The notes under the pieces: model-generated
What the model was told of the DNA's origin: nothing
What the model saw: only the letters and a program-made list of their open reading frames with translations
Databases searched by the model: none
Program-made: the position numbers and the translations under genes
From: Nematostella vectensis
Taxonomy: Eukaryota > Cnidaria > Anthozoa > Actiniaria > Edwardsiidae
DNA: 64,000 bases
Direction of reading: 5' to 3'
NCBI RefSeq assembly: GCF_932526225.1
Contig: NC_064034.1
Span: 20,520,927-20,584,926, forward strand
Shown: piece by piece, positions 32,963 to 43,865 of the stretch
Numbering within the stretch: the stretch's first letter is position 1
Layout of the letters: every line of letters starts with the position of its first letter

Positions 32963-33850
32963 CTAAAAGAAATACACAAAATTATATTGCTATATATCAA
33001 GCACAAAGACATCTTGTACTACTTGTATTATTTTCTGAATGAGCTTTCTGCATCAATGGACCGGGTAGACTAATTTGAATGGCATATTAATTTCTTATTC
33101 ATACCGATAGAGGACTGTACTAATTAAACCAACATTAATTAAGATATTTTATTTTGTAACTGAAATTAAAATTATTAACACAGATACTTCCCTAAAATTT
33201 GCTTAATTTGAAGAACAGATCTCAAGAAAAAAAATAAAATGAAATTTGAACATCAAAAACAGATGAAATTTTGAATTCAATTTTCTTTTGCCTCATTATT
33301 TATCTCAATGTGTTTACTTTAATGCGAGTGTTTACGCTAATGGAGCTGGATAACAAGACATTGAATAAACACCAAGTCTTTTACATGACAGTTGCAGAGC
33401 AAGGAGTCTTAAGCGTTGCAAAACAAAGTATGGGGGCTAAGCAAGGAAAAGAGGGGGAACTATAAAGGCAATCAGAAGGAAAAAGAGACATCAATTAAGT
33501 AATAGAAAGTGACAGTAATCACAGTTGAGGATCGCTCGATTACGGTTGTGCTACAACTCGTACAGAAACCCGTACAAAACTTTGTCGCTCCAAACGTTGT
33601 AATACGTTAACATCTATATATGCAGTCAAATAATAGCTTACCTGTTCTCTAATGGGTATGTAACAGGAGTGCACCTAGCATGATGAATTCCCACGATCGA
33701 AGTTTTAAAAACATATTTGTCCAGTACAATGGTCGCGAATTTGGGAAGCTTTGTAATACATTTCACCTCTTGAATCCAGAAAAGGAGCAAATACATGAAT
33801 TAAGGAATAACTGAAATGAACGTGTTGGTAAAACATAACGCTCATCTCAC

Positions 33851-33926
33851 CTGAATTTACTAATTTGCCATTCAAAACAACTAATTGTTTGCAACACAAG
33901 CGTTCGGCAATTGTTGGCAATGCCAA
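33851..33926 (-). CDS. possible internal exon (Cys-rich)
   Basis: The frame reads LPTIAERLCCKQLVVLNG and ends at a donor (TTCAG|GTGAGA). The E-x-x-CC pattern resembles the part that precedes the P2RX7-like terminal exon in related genes. The 5' boundary is uncertain and the phase does not join directly to 32962, so another exon is needed. Confidence 0.3.
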
Positions 33927-34115
33927 CAGAAAACAGATTTCATCACGTTACCTTACTCTCAATAATTTTCTTTGCTGTTGCATTTGGCTATGCGATGGAT
34001 AGATTTTATTCAAATAACTCGAACTTTTTTCTGCCAGGTTGACAACCTGTAATTATTAATGATTAATTAGTGTCTTTCTCTAGATATACCATTTGGAGAC
34101 ATATCTTTTTTATAC

Positions 34116-34863
34116 CAGCCCTGTCCAGTGTAGTCCCGTATTGATAGGGATGAAGCAGAGATTTTTTGAGAAAAGATCTTCATTTACCTAAAAGGAAATA
34201 GAGGTCACTTTTGACGTTTTAAACATTGTAATGTATGTCCTCAAATAGCTGTTAATTTTTTATAAAAAGATGTTGGTTTACCTTATACACCATGTTTGCT
34301 GCGGATTTATTTCCATTCAATAACTTTCTATGGAGGAAGCTACTGAAGATGTAGACTTTTTCCCCCTGTTAAACACAAAGGTGAAAGCTTGAACTCCAGA
34401 GGGATCTAGAATAGTCTTTTGCTCGTATTCTTCTGCAAGTAGCGATAGAAACCCGTCAACGATTTGATATAGCATAAATAAATCTCTATATTATACGGCG
34501 ATACTTTTTTATGTATTTTTAACTACAAATCCCAGTTGTAAAGCATGCTTTGTGTTACAACATTAGGACTCATCGAAGAGCACATCGCAGTCCCGACAGA
34601 AGCTCACACAGCGCGATTTTGCGTTTACTAAGAAGTTGTTGAGCACTTACCTCGTCATTCAGCCAATATTGCGAAAAATCGCTAACATACTGGCTTGTCT
34701 TGCCCGGACAAGCTAAACGACTTAACGACTGTCTTGTGATGGTCACACCCCTGAACATTTGGCATCTTACACGGGTTCCTGCCTTGATCCCTATCTCGTC
34801 TACGTCCCCCTTATAAACACTGATTCCCTTGCCCTCGCAAGATCTTTGTAAATAAAGTTCCAT
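34116..34863 (-). CDS. Ulp1/SENP-like cysteine protease exons
   Basis: Three exons with phase-0 ends are visible. Exon 34863-34651 runs from an ATG through VTITRQSLSRL to YWLNDE and a GTAAGT donor. Exon 34365-34282 reads GEKVYIFSSFLHRKLL. Exon 34187-34116 reads DLFSKNLCFIPINTGLHW. The WLND, SSF and Pro-Ile-Asn...HW blocks are the order seen in Ulp1/SENP SUMO-deconjugating proteases, with HW holding the catalytic His. A coding-like stretch (VDGFLSLLAEEYEQ, about 34370-34450) between the first two exons fits the family but lies in a clashing frame, so the gene may be broken there. The catalytic Asp and Cys exons were not found. It could be a host gene or a passenger of a large transposon. Confidence 0.6.
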
Positions 34864-35245
34864 GGTTTTCGGTTCAGATAAACCGCCATTTCTTGAAATT
34901 TTCGTCCTCGTAGCCCTAACGCTTGACGAAATTTTGCTTCACTTCCTATTCATTCTAAACTAATGTGAGTACATTGGCAATGGAATACTCAGGCACGAAA
35001 TAACAAACCGCGTTTTTTAACAACATTTTTCGTATCTGTCTGCTGCCACGTCTGCTGGTCTACTACTCTGGGTTTTAACGAATTCACTAGTCAATACCTA
35101 AGTAAAATAACGTTTTGATTTAAAGTAAATCCCCAAGAATAATGTGAATGAGATTTGGTCTCCGAACCGGAATATGGTATACTTCGCTGTGTCTGTTTTT
35201 TCGCACAAGAGCATGTATGCCCTGCTGGCGAGCACTTCGGCAAGG

Positions 35246-35845
35246 GGGACCGAGAAGTGTGTATGTACGCAAGAGCTCCAACAATAAACCACAAATCGGC
35301 TGATAGTGATCCATATTCACGGGACCGAGAAGTGTGTATGTACGCAAGAGCTCCAACAATAAACCACAAATCGGCTGATAGTGATCCATATTCACGGGAC
35401 CGAGAAGTGTGTATGTACGCAAGAGCTCCAACAATAAACCACAAATCGGCTGATAGTGATCCATATTCACGGGACCGAGAAGTGTGTATGTACGCAAGGG
35501 CTCCAACAATAAACCACAAATCGGCTGATAGTGATCCATATTCACGGGACCGAGAAGTGTGTATGTACGCAAGAGCTCCAACAATAAACCACAAATCGGC
35601 TGATAGTGATCCATATTTACGGGACCGAGAAGTGTGTATGTACGCAAGAGCTCCAACAATAAACCACAAATCGGCTGATAGTGATCCATATTCACGGGAC
35701 CGAGAAGTGTGTATGTACGCAAGAGCTCCAACAATAAACCACAAATCGGCTGATAGTGATCCATATTCACGGGACCGAGAAGTGTGTATGTACGCAAGAG
35801 CCCCAACAATAAACCACAAATCGGCTGATAGTGATCCATATTCAC
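35246..35845. repeat. 75-bp minisatellite, eight units
   Basis: Eight near-identical units start at 35246, 35321, 35396 and so on every 75 bp. Because 75 is a multiple of three and the unit lacks stops in several frames, long open frames of 240-290 codons appear on both strands. These are artefacts of the repeat. It begins 35 bp past the splice donor of the USP exon at 35880, inside its intron. Confidence 0.95.
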
Positions 35846-35879
35846 GAAACAACCAAGACATTATTGCTAATGTACTTAC

Positions 35880-36557
35880 AATGACATCATCTATGTTGAA
35901 CCACTGCCTATTCTCTGAGCAATAAGCAGTGTTATGGCCGTTTGTGCAGTAAGTGCCACTGTGGACAACCACTGCCTTGCGAACATACGAACTGTCCTAT
36001 AAAATAAATACAAACTCTTTTTACGCACATATTTATACATCCCGCGATAGCTTATAGTGACATTGTTATCCAGTGATTACAAACAGCTCCAAACTGTTGT
36101 GATTTGTTTGAGACAGTATGATGAAACGTACCTTAACAGTATTTTCAGCGCAGTAGTCACCGATTGAAATGGTGTCCTGGAATTTAACAGGCGCTGTCAC
36201 CTTCGTCCCCACTCTTGTAAACCTGGTGGGAATTTTTATTAACCTTATTTATACTAGCAACGATGTTCGTATCAGGAGTTTTTTGAGATCACGGTAATGT
36301 CACGGTATTTCATGTTACAGTTCGGTCGCCAATGACCGAACCGTAACATGAAATCGAAAGGACACTAATTGTTAGGATGTATTTCATTGTTGGTTTGTTG
36401 AGGGGATCGAACCATTATAAATACAAATCGTTATTTGCGAAAAGGAAAATACCTTTGCAGTTATGGCCACGCTTGACATCGATGAAGTCTTCATATGAGG
36501 TTCTTAAACTCATCAAGACCCGTGCATGTGACCCATATAGAACAATAACATCAATGA
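35880..36557 (-). CDS. ubiquitin-specific protease (USP) exons
   Basis: Exon 36222-36132 (phase 1 start) reads FTRVGTKVTAPVKFQD then IGDYC and ends at a GTACG donor. Exon 35996-35880, after a TATTTTATAG acceptor, reads AVVVHSGTYCTNGHNTAYC, QWFNIDDVI, and ends at GTAAGT. The VVHSG...GH..AYC...W...DD order is the C-terminal catalytic block of USP deubiquitinases, with His as the second catalytic residue. GHN replaces the usual GHY. A possible upstream exon ends at 36453 (SYEDFIDVKRGHNCK). The Cys-box exons were not found, so it may be a fragment. It is in tandem with the Ulp1-like gene on the same strand. Confidence 0.65.
36307..36354. repeat. 48-bp near-perfect palindrome
   Basis: Arms of about 21 bp (ATTTCATGTTAC...GGTC and its complement) differ by one base and surround a 6-base centre. 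It lies in the intron of the USP-like gene and could be a tiny foldback element or a processed hairpin. Confidence 0.8.
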
Positions 36558-37764
36558 CAACGTAATTTATCATACTTTTAATCAAACAATTGGGCAATTG
36601 GTTCAATCAGGGAAACCAAATCAAGCCAAGGAAACAGCAGGTAGTCCTACTTTTTTTTAGTTACAATTATGTTAACCTCACAATTTGAAAATGAATGATG
36701 CAGAGTGTAAAATTTAACTTAAGCCTTGGCCTACTTTATTAAACTCCGACTCCATACTCTGAATGTTGACCGTTTCTTCCTTCTCAGAAACTTTATTTCT
36801 GACCATAAAAGATTGCAAACTTTGCTAACCTGTACTCCTGTACATTGTAGACTTTGGGATGCTGGCTTTAACCAATGTCTTTTCGTCCTCTCCGCACTTG
36901 GGAGAACGAAAACGGTTGGCCGCTAAACCTTCGGCCATAGCTCAAGCTTCTCGCGCCGAATGAATTATCTTGCGTCGCATAATAAATAACAAAATGTACT
37001 AATTGTATTTCCCTTGAGAAAAAGCAGGTTGTGATTGGACACAAACTTCTCGGCATTGTTTGGTCAATAGTTTGATAAGCAGTTTTGCGTTCCGTTCATG
37101 CCGCCTTTTACAATTAGGGCGAAATTGCGATTACATCGTGACATTCTTTGGTGAATACGTCGATAAGCCATATAAAACACTAGTGCTTCGTGTTTCATCA
37201 AGGATTCCAACACCTCGACACGATAAAAGCACGGCCGCAGATGGCCTTGTGCTTTCTCATCTCTCTCGGTGTTTTGAATCTCTGATGAAACACTCGCACC
37301 CGTACGTTTTTCATATATTAAATGAGGTCTTCCAACACGACCAGCAAACAAAATAAATTGAAAAGGTTTGTATTTTAAGATAATGTACCTTGCCTGGCTA
37401 TTCGTATAGGTAATCATACTACTTCGAGTTCAATTTGGAATTAATTGCACGAGTGTGTTTTTCAAAAAGTATCATAGTTGAATCATAAATTGAACGAGAA
37501 AAGTCGCATGATTACTTATTAATAATATTTATGCAAAATTTATCCCAAGAATAAACACAAAATGAGTAAAAACAACGATTCCCGTGCGTCTGACCACGTG
37601 CGTAATTTAATGCAACTCATTGGTTTGTAATACAAAAGCAATCCCATAATACTAGACCAAAAACAGTTTACAATTCAACAGTTCAACAATCAATGGCTCT
37701 GAAAAACTTTTCTATCGTGGATTTTATATTGCCGAAATGGAGCTTAGATACGGCATTAAAAAGT
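36558..37764. other. no gene supported
   Basis: Contains an inverted repeat (37190-37294) whose 26-bp arms include GTGTTTCATCA, likely a foldback element remnant. No coding signal is credible. Confidence 0.4.
37190..37294. repeat. inverted repeat, ~26-bp arms
   Basis: 37190-37214 pairs with 37269-37294 (GTGTTTCATCA...ATTC...ACACC), with three mismatches around a 54-bp loop. Probably a MITE-like foldback sequence. Confidence 0.65.
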
Positions 37765-38939
37765 TCATTCCATGAGATCATCGTCAGAATCGCTTTCGAT
37801 CACATTGCGGCGCTTTCTGACTTGAAACTGAGCTGTTGATGCTGGTTGCTGTTGCTGCGTGAAGTTGAAATGAACCGCACAGTGATGGAATGTGTTCGTT
37901 TGAACTTGAGCCCCCATAGATACTCTGGCTGCTGAGCTCATCTGGCTGCTTGAGAATTCTTGTTGAATCGATGGAGAGTTTTGGAGAACTTCTCTTTGAG
38001 GGCGAACGTTTGCTGTTCGAATTTGTTGGTCTGCGAACGTGAATTCGGGGGCCAAAGTAGCATCTTCATTGCGAGAAAAACCAAACCGACTTGTAGATGG
38101 AACTGGAAGTAGCTGGTTTTCGAGACCAATTCCCGAGATTGGTTTTGAATTTGCATGAAAAAGCTCACACTGCTCTTCTTCATCGCCCTCGTCGTAATCA
38201 TCTACCGATTGGGGATTTCGGTGGCCTGTTACTCTTGCGATACCTGACCGCTCAACACTGGCTTTTTTTAGCTTGCCGACTAGGGTATTTCTGGCGCTGT
38301 GGTTTGTGAACTTTTTCCCGTTATCTTTAAGATTCGTCCCATGGATAAGATTTTTCATCATCGAGTTGATGCGACTTACACCCATGGGCTGCACAGTATA
38401 CCAAACGACATCAGTGTTTTTTTTTTGCTCGATGCTAGAGCTGTGTATTGTAAATTTCACGGGCGATGAACTTTATACTTCTGGAATAGTGAAACAAGAC
38501 ATCTTTCTCCACCCGTGGTGCTAAAATTCTTTGGCTGAAAATCGCGGTGTTTTGCTGACAAAGCGCCAGGTCTTGTTTTTGTTGGGCCCTCTCTAAAGGA
38601 TTCACATTGCAAGCCGTTGTCAGCTCGGATGACGCAGCAGTCCTCCATCCTCATTCCGTGGTGCTCTTGTCTTCCGCGGAAACCAAAATGCTAAGTAAGT
38701 TACCACCACATTTTTGACACTAATGCCTCTGGTGTGTGGCTTTCATACTTTCGTTCCCTCCAAAGTTTCTCCTCTTCTTCCTGAGTTAGTGGCCTTGCTT
38801 TGTTTGGTCGCTTTCCTCGTCCACTCTCTCGCAACATCTTCGCTTTTCCCTCGAGGACCTGTTTTGACGACTGAAATTCACGGTCTTTTATGATAGAAAT
38901 CTTGCGCTCTTTCATGAAACAGTTGAGACAAGGCGGCAC
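37765..38939 (-). pseudogene. Crypton-type tyrosine recombinase (DUF3504), decayed
   Basis: The minus-strand frame starts near 38939 with REFQSSKQVLEGKAKML, GRGKRPNKARPL and EEEEKLWRERKY. It crosses two stops at WW*LT* near 38697, then reads HFGFRGRQEHHGMRMED and EGPTKTRPGALS. It shifts frame near 38457 and continues with PMGVSRINSMMKNLI, FTNHSARNTLVGKL and RVTGHRNPQSVDDY. The R, H-x-x-R, GHR and Y residues are those of Crypton recombinases, which transpose as DNA using a tyrosine recombinase. The Ser/Gln-rich C-terminal tail ends in an acidic SDSDDD stretch, as in animal relatives. Two stops and one frameshift make it inactive; domestication of the last 231-codon frame is possible but not shown. 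Confidence 0.75.
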
Positions 38940-38960
38940 TTTGGCGAGTATGGAGAAAAA

Positions 38961-39336
38961 GATGATACTTGGTCATGTAAAGTCACTTGAGTTATCACAT
39001 CCAAAACATTACAAAGAATGCATCTTGGCACTATCGTGAAAAGAAGAATAATACAAAAAGCCCAAATAGTCGTGTGCGTGAACCAGAAAAATAAATACAA
39101 TAAACCAAAAACTGGTATTCGAGAGCCCCTCAGTGTTAAACGCTATTTATATTCTCTTGGTAATCCGGAATCAACTAAAAATATTGTTATTTTCACAATA
39201 AACCAAAAACTGACTGTACATGACCAAGTATCATCCAGAGTCGAATACTAGTTTTTGGATTATTATGAAAAGAAGAAAAATATATTTAAGATGATCCCGG
39301 AATTACCAAGAGAATATAAATATCGTTTAACACTGG
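38961..39336. repeat. overlapping inverted repeats
   Basis: 38961-38985 pairs with 39211-39236 (GATGATACTTGGTCATGT), and 39131-39168 pairs with 39297-39336 (GTGTTAAACG...TTATATTCTCTTGG). The two pairs interlock rather than nest, as would result from one foldback element inserted into or duplicated within another. Confidence 0.7.
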
Positions 39337-39339
39337 AGG

Positions 39340-40432
39340 ATTTCGATTAAGCCGTGAACAGATGAACACAGAGAAGTAGTTTTACAAGAAATCTAGTGTG
39401 ATAAACAGCACAAAAGGGGATAAAAAAGAACAAAGTGCTTTTTACCAGGAGGGGCCAGGGGAACGCCCATTGATCGGCTGGGTCGCAAGATACTGGTACA
39501 TCGGAAAACAAAGCGCGCGGACATGCACTGTCCCCGCACGGTAATACAGTCGTTATCAAGTCTGAAAAGTCTTGTTAACGACTGTATTGAAACACTCCGC
39601 GATCAACCTTTTCCGACTGTACGGGACTATGATGCCAGTGCACGCGCGAAACTTGAAAGACTGGAACGACTATATGAAAACTACTGCGACAACGATCAGA
39701 ACGACTCTACCGATCGGAAGGATCGTCGCGGGTGTGATAGAAAAACAACAACTTTTTAGGCCGGGATTGGCATCATGGGGACACACACCCCAACCATCAC
39801 CCCCAAGTAAATATTTAGCCGCATTGGTTTAGCGTTGTCATGACAATGCTCCAATGATCTAAAAGCTCAAAAAGACTCTAAAAAGGTAGCTCAACAGTCC
39901 CTTACAGTACGATAACCAGTTCCCTAGCAGTCCTAGTTCCGTATCACTCAGCATTTGTTTCTATCTTTTTACCTCGAATATTGTAGATTTGAATAATCTA
40001 ACTACCTAAATGATACAAAACTATTAATGGTTTGTTCAGAAAGTATCATTATTTCAAAGCGATTTTCATAATTGTTGCTAAAATGAGCGGTGTTCACTGC
40101 ACAGTGAACTGAACCGCGTCACGAAAGTCAGATGATAACAATACCTCCTTTAAAAAATGTCCTAATTTTTATACGATTTCTTAGACGAAAGAATGTCTGT
40201 TTCTGTGTATGGTTTTTTTTTCCTCCCACTTGATGCTATGTTTTTTTATTTACATTGCTTTACTCGTGCTTCCCGGAGGACGTGGGAATAGTTCTGTATC
40301 ACCCTGCACCAATACTGTGTTTTTGGTTTGACTGCAGATATAAAGCCGCGAAAAGGATTGATTTGATTATCCCGTTCTCAATTAATCATTTTAATCCCAG
40401 TAATGTTAATTCCTAACGGTTAATTTTTATTG
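39340..40432. other. no gene supported
   Basis: A 78-codon ORF at 39523 lacks recognisable features. A 17-bp inverted repeat (AATACAGTCGTTATCAAG and complement) lies near 39543-39588. Confidence 0.35.
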
Positions 40433-41772
40433 CACCTTTTGCTTTTCATTAACGAGAAATACGCATTCATTTTAGCCAAAATTACAAACATTTACGCCGA
40501 TATTCTGTCATTTAAGCGATAGTAAAATCATTCGAACTAAAAGGAAATACATTAACGAACTTTGCATAATTGAGTGCACACAATTGCATTCTCTTAACAC
40601 TCATTTACACTATTCGAAAACCAGAAATGAAAAGTCTATTTTCATTTGCGCGTTGATACATAACAATAGCACGAATTAAATATCAATAATACGGGAACTC
40701 GCAATCAATACAGTGAACGAAATATTCATTAACATTTTTATTACAGCAAGTGCAAACAATAGTATTTTGTGAAAGTCATTTACGTGCTTCTTATAAACGT
40801 AAGCGTCTCCGTACAAACAATAAGCCCTTTTATGACAAACAATATCCTAAAATAATTATTCAATTACTTCTCGTTTATTTGTGCCCTTATAATGCACATA
40901 CATTCAAAATAAATGATACTAGCACTAAAAAATAAATATTCGATCATTTCGCCGTTTTAACCCGGGCCCAAATACAGAAACAAAAATGTTGCCGCCCTAC
41001 AGTCCGTTTCTTAACCCTGTAGAGCAGGTAATAAGTTGTTTGAAAGCAGCGATAAGCGCAGATCTTTGACGGCCTCAAATACAGGCAGAAATGAACAACA
41101 GGGATGAAGCAAGGAACAGAGGAGTACCATTAGGTATTTATCGCACAAATTTGTTGCTGGAAGCGCTTCAACGAAACATCAACACCATCACACTGCCAAA
41201 ATGTGCCGAATGGTATAGGTTCATGCAAACCTATCTACCACGCTGCCTCAAAGGCGAAATGATCGAAGGGTGATTTTTTAGTACTAGTATCATTTATTTT
41301 GCATGCATGTGCATTATTAGGGCACAAATAAACGAGAAGTAATTAAATAATTATTTTAGGATATTGTTTGTCATTAAGGGCTTATTGTTTGTACGGAGGC
41401 GCTAACGTTTGTAAGAAGCACGCAAATGACTTTCACAAAATACTATTGTTTGCACTTGCTGTAATAAAAATGTTAATGAATATTTCGTTTACTGTATTGA
41501 TTGCGAGTTCTTGTATTATTGATATTTTGTTTGTGTTATTGCTATGTATCAACACGCAAATGAAAATATATTTTTTATTCCTGGTTGTCGAATAGTGTAA
41601 ATGAATGTGAAGAAAATGCAATTGTGTGCACTCAATTATATAAAGTTCGTTAATGTATTTCATTTTAGCTCGAATGATTTTACTTTCGCTTAAATGACAG
41701 TACATCGGCGTAAATGTTTGTAATTTTGGCTAAAATGAATGCGTATTTCTCGTTAATGAAAAGCAAAAGGTG
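40433..41772. mobile_element. element with ~500-bp terminal inverted repeats and DDE remnant
   Basis: The arms at 40433-40933 and 41273-41772 are inverted copies of about 500 bp with moderate divergence. Between them are only about 340 bp, holding the C-terminal piece of a transposase. Solo copies of one arm occur at 48783-49259 and 58450-58927. This is an internally deleted derivative of a long-TIR DNA transposon of the IS630-Tc1-mariner group. No clear TA duplication could be fixed at the ends. Confidence 0.8.
40986..41276 (+). pseudogene. IS630/Tc1/mariner-type transposase C-terminus
   Basis: The frame reads LPPYSPFLNPVEQVISCLK, which holds the third catalytic acidic residue region (PYSPxLNPxE) of IS630-Tc1-mariner transposases. 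After an in-frame TGA at 41067 it continues in the same frame with EALQRNINTITLPKC and MQTYLPRCLKGEMIEG. The N-terminal DNA-binding and first two acidic residues are missing, so it is non-functional. Confidence 0.8.
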
Positions 41773-42787
41773 TATGTGCGCCTTTTATTTCAGTCATTCG
41801 GCTAAATAAAGAACTTCATTTTAAAGACAACCTCATTGATATTGTTAGCGCTCGATAAAATATTATCCTATATTAAAATAAATATGTTTTTATTGATTCT
41901 CAAATGAAAAAACTCGTACCAGACGACATAATTTTTGAGTGATAAGGAACTATGCCCGCTGCTACGGAAATACTCCTATGTGCAAAGATAAAATACCATA
42001 TAAATCAATAAAATTTGAAAATGTGTAGTCTTTTCTGTGCATATTATATGCATAAGTAAATTTGTAGTCGTCTTAGAAAAAATCATGAGCATTGGGCCCT
42101 CCGCAAAAAAGATAGAGCAATTTTAAAATGAAGTGATACGGAACTGGTTATCGTACTGTAAGTATTCTTCACTTATTCACTATCTTTTGAGTCCGTTGCC
42201 AAGAGAAATTCGTTTGTTTTATAAAAGCTTGTGTTTTTTGTCAAATCTCTTGGAACTTTCAACATAAGTGTTTTAGACATAAATGACAGAAGTGATGACG
42301 TCATCAGACCCCTTCCATGGTCACGTGACCCAGAACTGAAAAGCGTGTCCGAAAAGCTACTGCCGTTGAATTAAAACATCTTTTTTGGCAGAAATATCAT
42401 AACATCACTATTTTTTAAAACTTCACGCATGCGATTTGCGAAATGTTGAGACTGCGAAAAATGGCGAATTTTGTTCCTCCATATTTAGTAATAACTTTTT
42501 CATTTCTTCAAAAGTCAAAAGCTACAAAAAATCGCTAAGTTGTTAGGAGTGGTAATATCAATGATTTGAGTAAATAAATATTTCAATTGCGGCAAAATGT
42601 TCAAAATAAACTTTTTTCTCGCCGCGGTTTTTTTTTTTTTCGTTTTTCAAAAAACATGTAAAAATGCATTTTCTTTTTACAAGATGTCGAAAGTTTAATC
42701 TAATCTCTTAGGAAAAAAAAAAGAAGAAAGTTAGAGATAAAATTTCGAAAATAAAATTAAGAATTAGAACATAAAATTAAGAATTAT
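41773..42787. other. no gene supported
   Basis: AT-rich sequence. A TGACGTCATCA site near 42296 and poly(T)/poly(A) runs are the only notable features. Confidence 0.35.
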
Positions 42788-42858
42788 GACTCCACCAGGA
42801 ATTGAACCTGAAGTACCAGCGTGTAAGGCAAAGTTGTTAACCACTGAACCATGGAATC
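42788..42858 (-). tRNA. tRNA-Val(UAC)-like gene or pseudogene
   Basis: The 71-base minus-strand sequence folds as a tRNA: acceptor GATTCCA/TGGAGTC (7 pairs, one G-U), a short D arm, anticodon loop CTTACAC (UAC, Val) and T arm with TTCAATT. The A box (TGGTTCAGTGG) and B box (GGTTCAATTCC) are close to consensus. The anticodon stem is poor (one mismatch and two G-U pairs), so this may be a pseudogene or tRNA-derived SINE head. Confidence 0.5.
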
Positions 42859-43236
42859 AGGTTGGACGTTTCGATGCGAATTTAGTATATTTGAACGAGC
42901 AACGGCGTTTCGAAGCAACGTACCATAGGCCTTTCACGGCCTTTATAAACCTAAATTAGAGTGATCGGAAAAGTTGTCCGGGTTTTATATTTTTAGATAT
43001 AAGCTCACTCTTTGCCGATCTGATCTGTAGAACGTAAAATTCAGCGAAGAAGCACTTCCCTGGTCTACTTCACTATCCTTTAAAGTATTGATCTAAATTA
43101 TAGTGATCGCATAAGGTGTCCAGGTTTTCATAGTTCTTATACTAATTTTGACTCTTTAAAGCTAATCTGTAGAACTCAAACTAACTTAAAACTTAGCTTA
43201 AGCCTACCTTTGCACTCTCTGTCTTTTTTGTTTCAG

Positions 43237-43528
43237 GAAATCCTCAAACTTTACAGATGTCGAAAGATACTGCGAAACGCTATTTATATAGCATGTACTG
43301 CCCAGATTGGAAAGACGTCTCGGGTGTTCATCGTATCCTTTTTTACGTTTGTTTTTAATCTTTTTACAGAACCACCAAGAACACTATCACTTCGAAAATT
43401 GGCGCGAAATCAACGGCTACAGCAAATATACCAACGCTACTCCTCTCAAGTACGGATCATCCAGTTTGCCCTACGCACCCCACCCCCCAAATAAAAAAAT
43501 GCAGATACAAAATGTAGTCTTCAAATAG
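43237..43528 (+). CDS. 3' exons of an unrecognised host-type gene
   Basis: After an acceptor (TTTGTTTCAG, ending 43236) a frame reads MSKDTAKRYLYSMYCPDW, and after a second acceptor (CTTTTTACAG near 43370) another reads HFENWREINGYSKYTNAT and LKYGSSSLPYAPHPP before a stop. The two look coding by composition and precede poly(A)-like AATAAA. The intron phase does not match cleanly, so the joining is unproved. The YGSS and aromatic spacing is reminiscent of small ciliary proteins, but no family can be named. Confidence 0.35.
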
Positions 43529-43649
43529 TTTTTATTTGTATTTTAACAGTTAAAGCTACAGATAATTATTAAACTATTACCATACAACAACTGAGAAGTT
43601 GTTGAGCAAATGGATATTAAAAAAAATCAACCTCTAAACAAGGAGCCAA

Positions 43650-43820
43650 GATTGGAGTCATTCAAATTCGACTCTGAAGTGGAAGCGACGTCACAGGTGG
43701 ACTTTGCCCTTTGGAATTTTGGCATGGGGAGGGGAGGGTGGTGATTGGTGGGATTTGAGGGGGTGGAAGTGACGTCACGGTTAGACACTATTATGGGTTA
43801 CCCTAAAGAGAATATATAAG
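43650..43820 (+). promoter_or_regulatory. left flank of cassette B: CRE sites, G-rich tract, TATA
   Basis: Contains GATTGG (inverted CCAAT), GCGACGTCAC at 43685, a GGGGAGGGGAGGG tract, GATTGGTGGG, GAAGTGACGTCACGG at 43767 and TATATAAG at 43813-43820. The same elements in the same order occur inverted at 47011-47115. This is a credible promoter for the plus-strand gene at 43866. Confidence 0.65.
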
Positions 43821-43865
43821 ATGGAAATTTTGAAGCTAAGAACATTGCTGCTTTGTTTGTTGATG

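Noticed and set aside
35091-35972. Long ORFs of 240-290 codons on both strands made of a 25-residue repeat
   Set aside because: They come from a 75-bp minisatellite whose period is a multiple of three. Several frames on both strands are open at once, and the array lies in an intron.
39523-39759. 78-codon ORF from an ATG
   Set aside because: Ordinary composition, no recognisable motif, no duplicate and no splice or poly(A) context. Not enough to call a gene.
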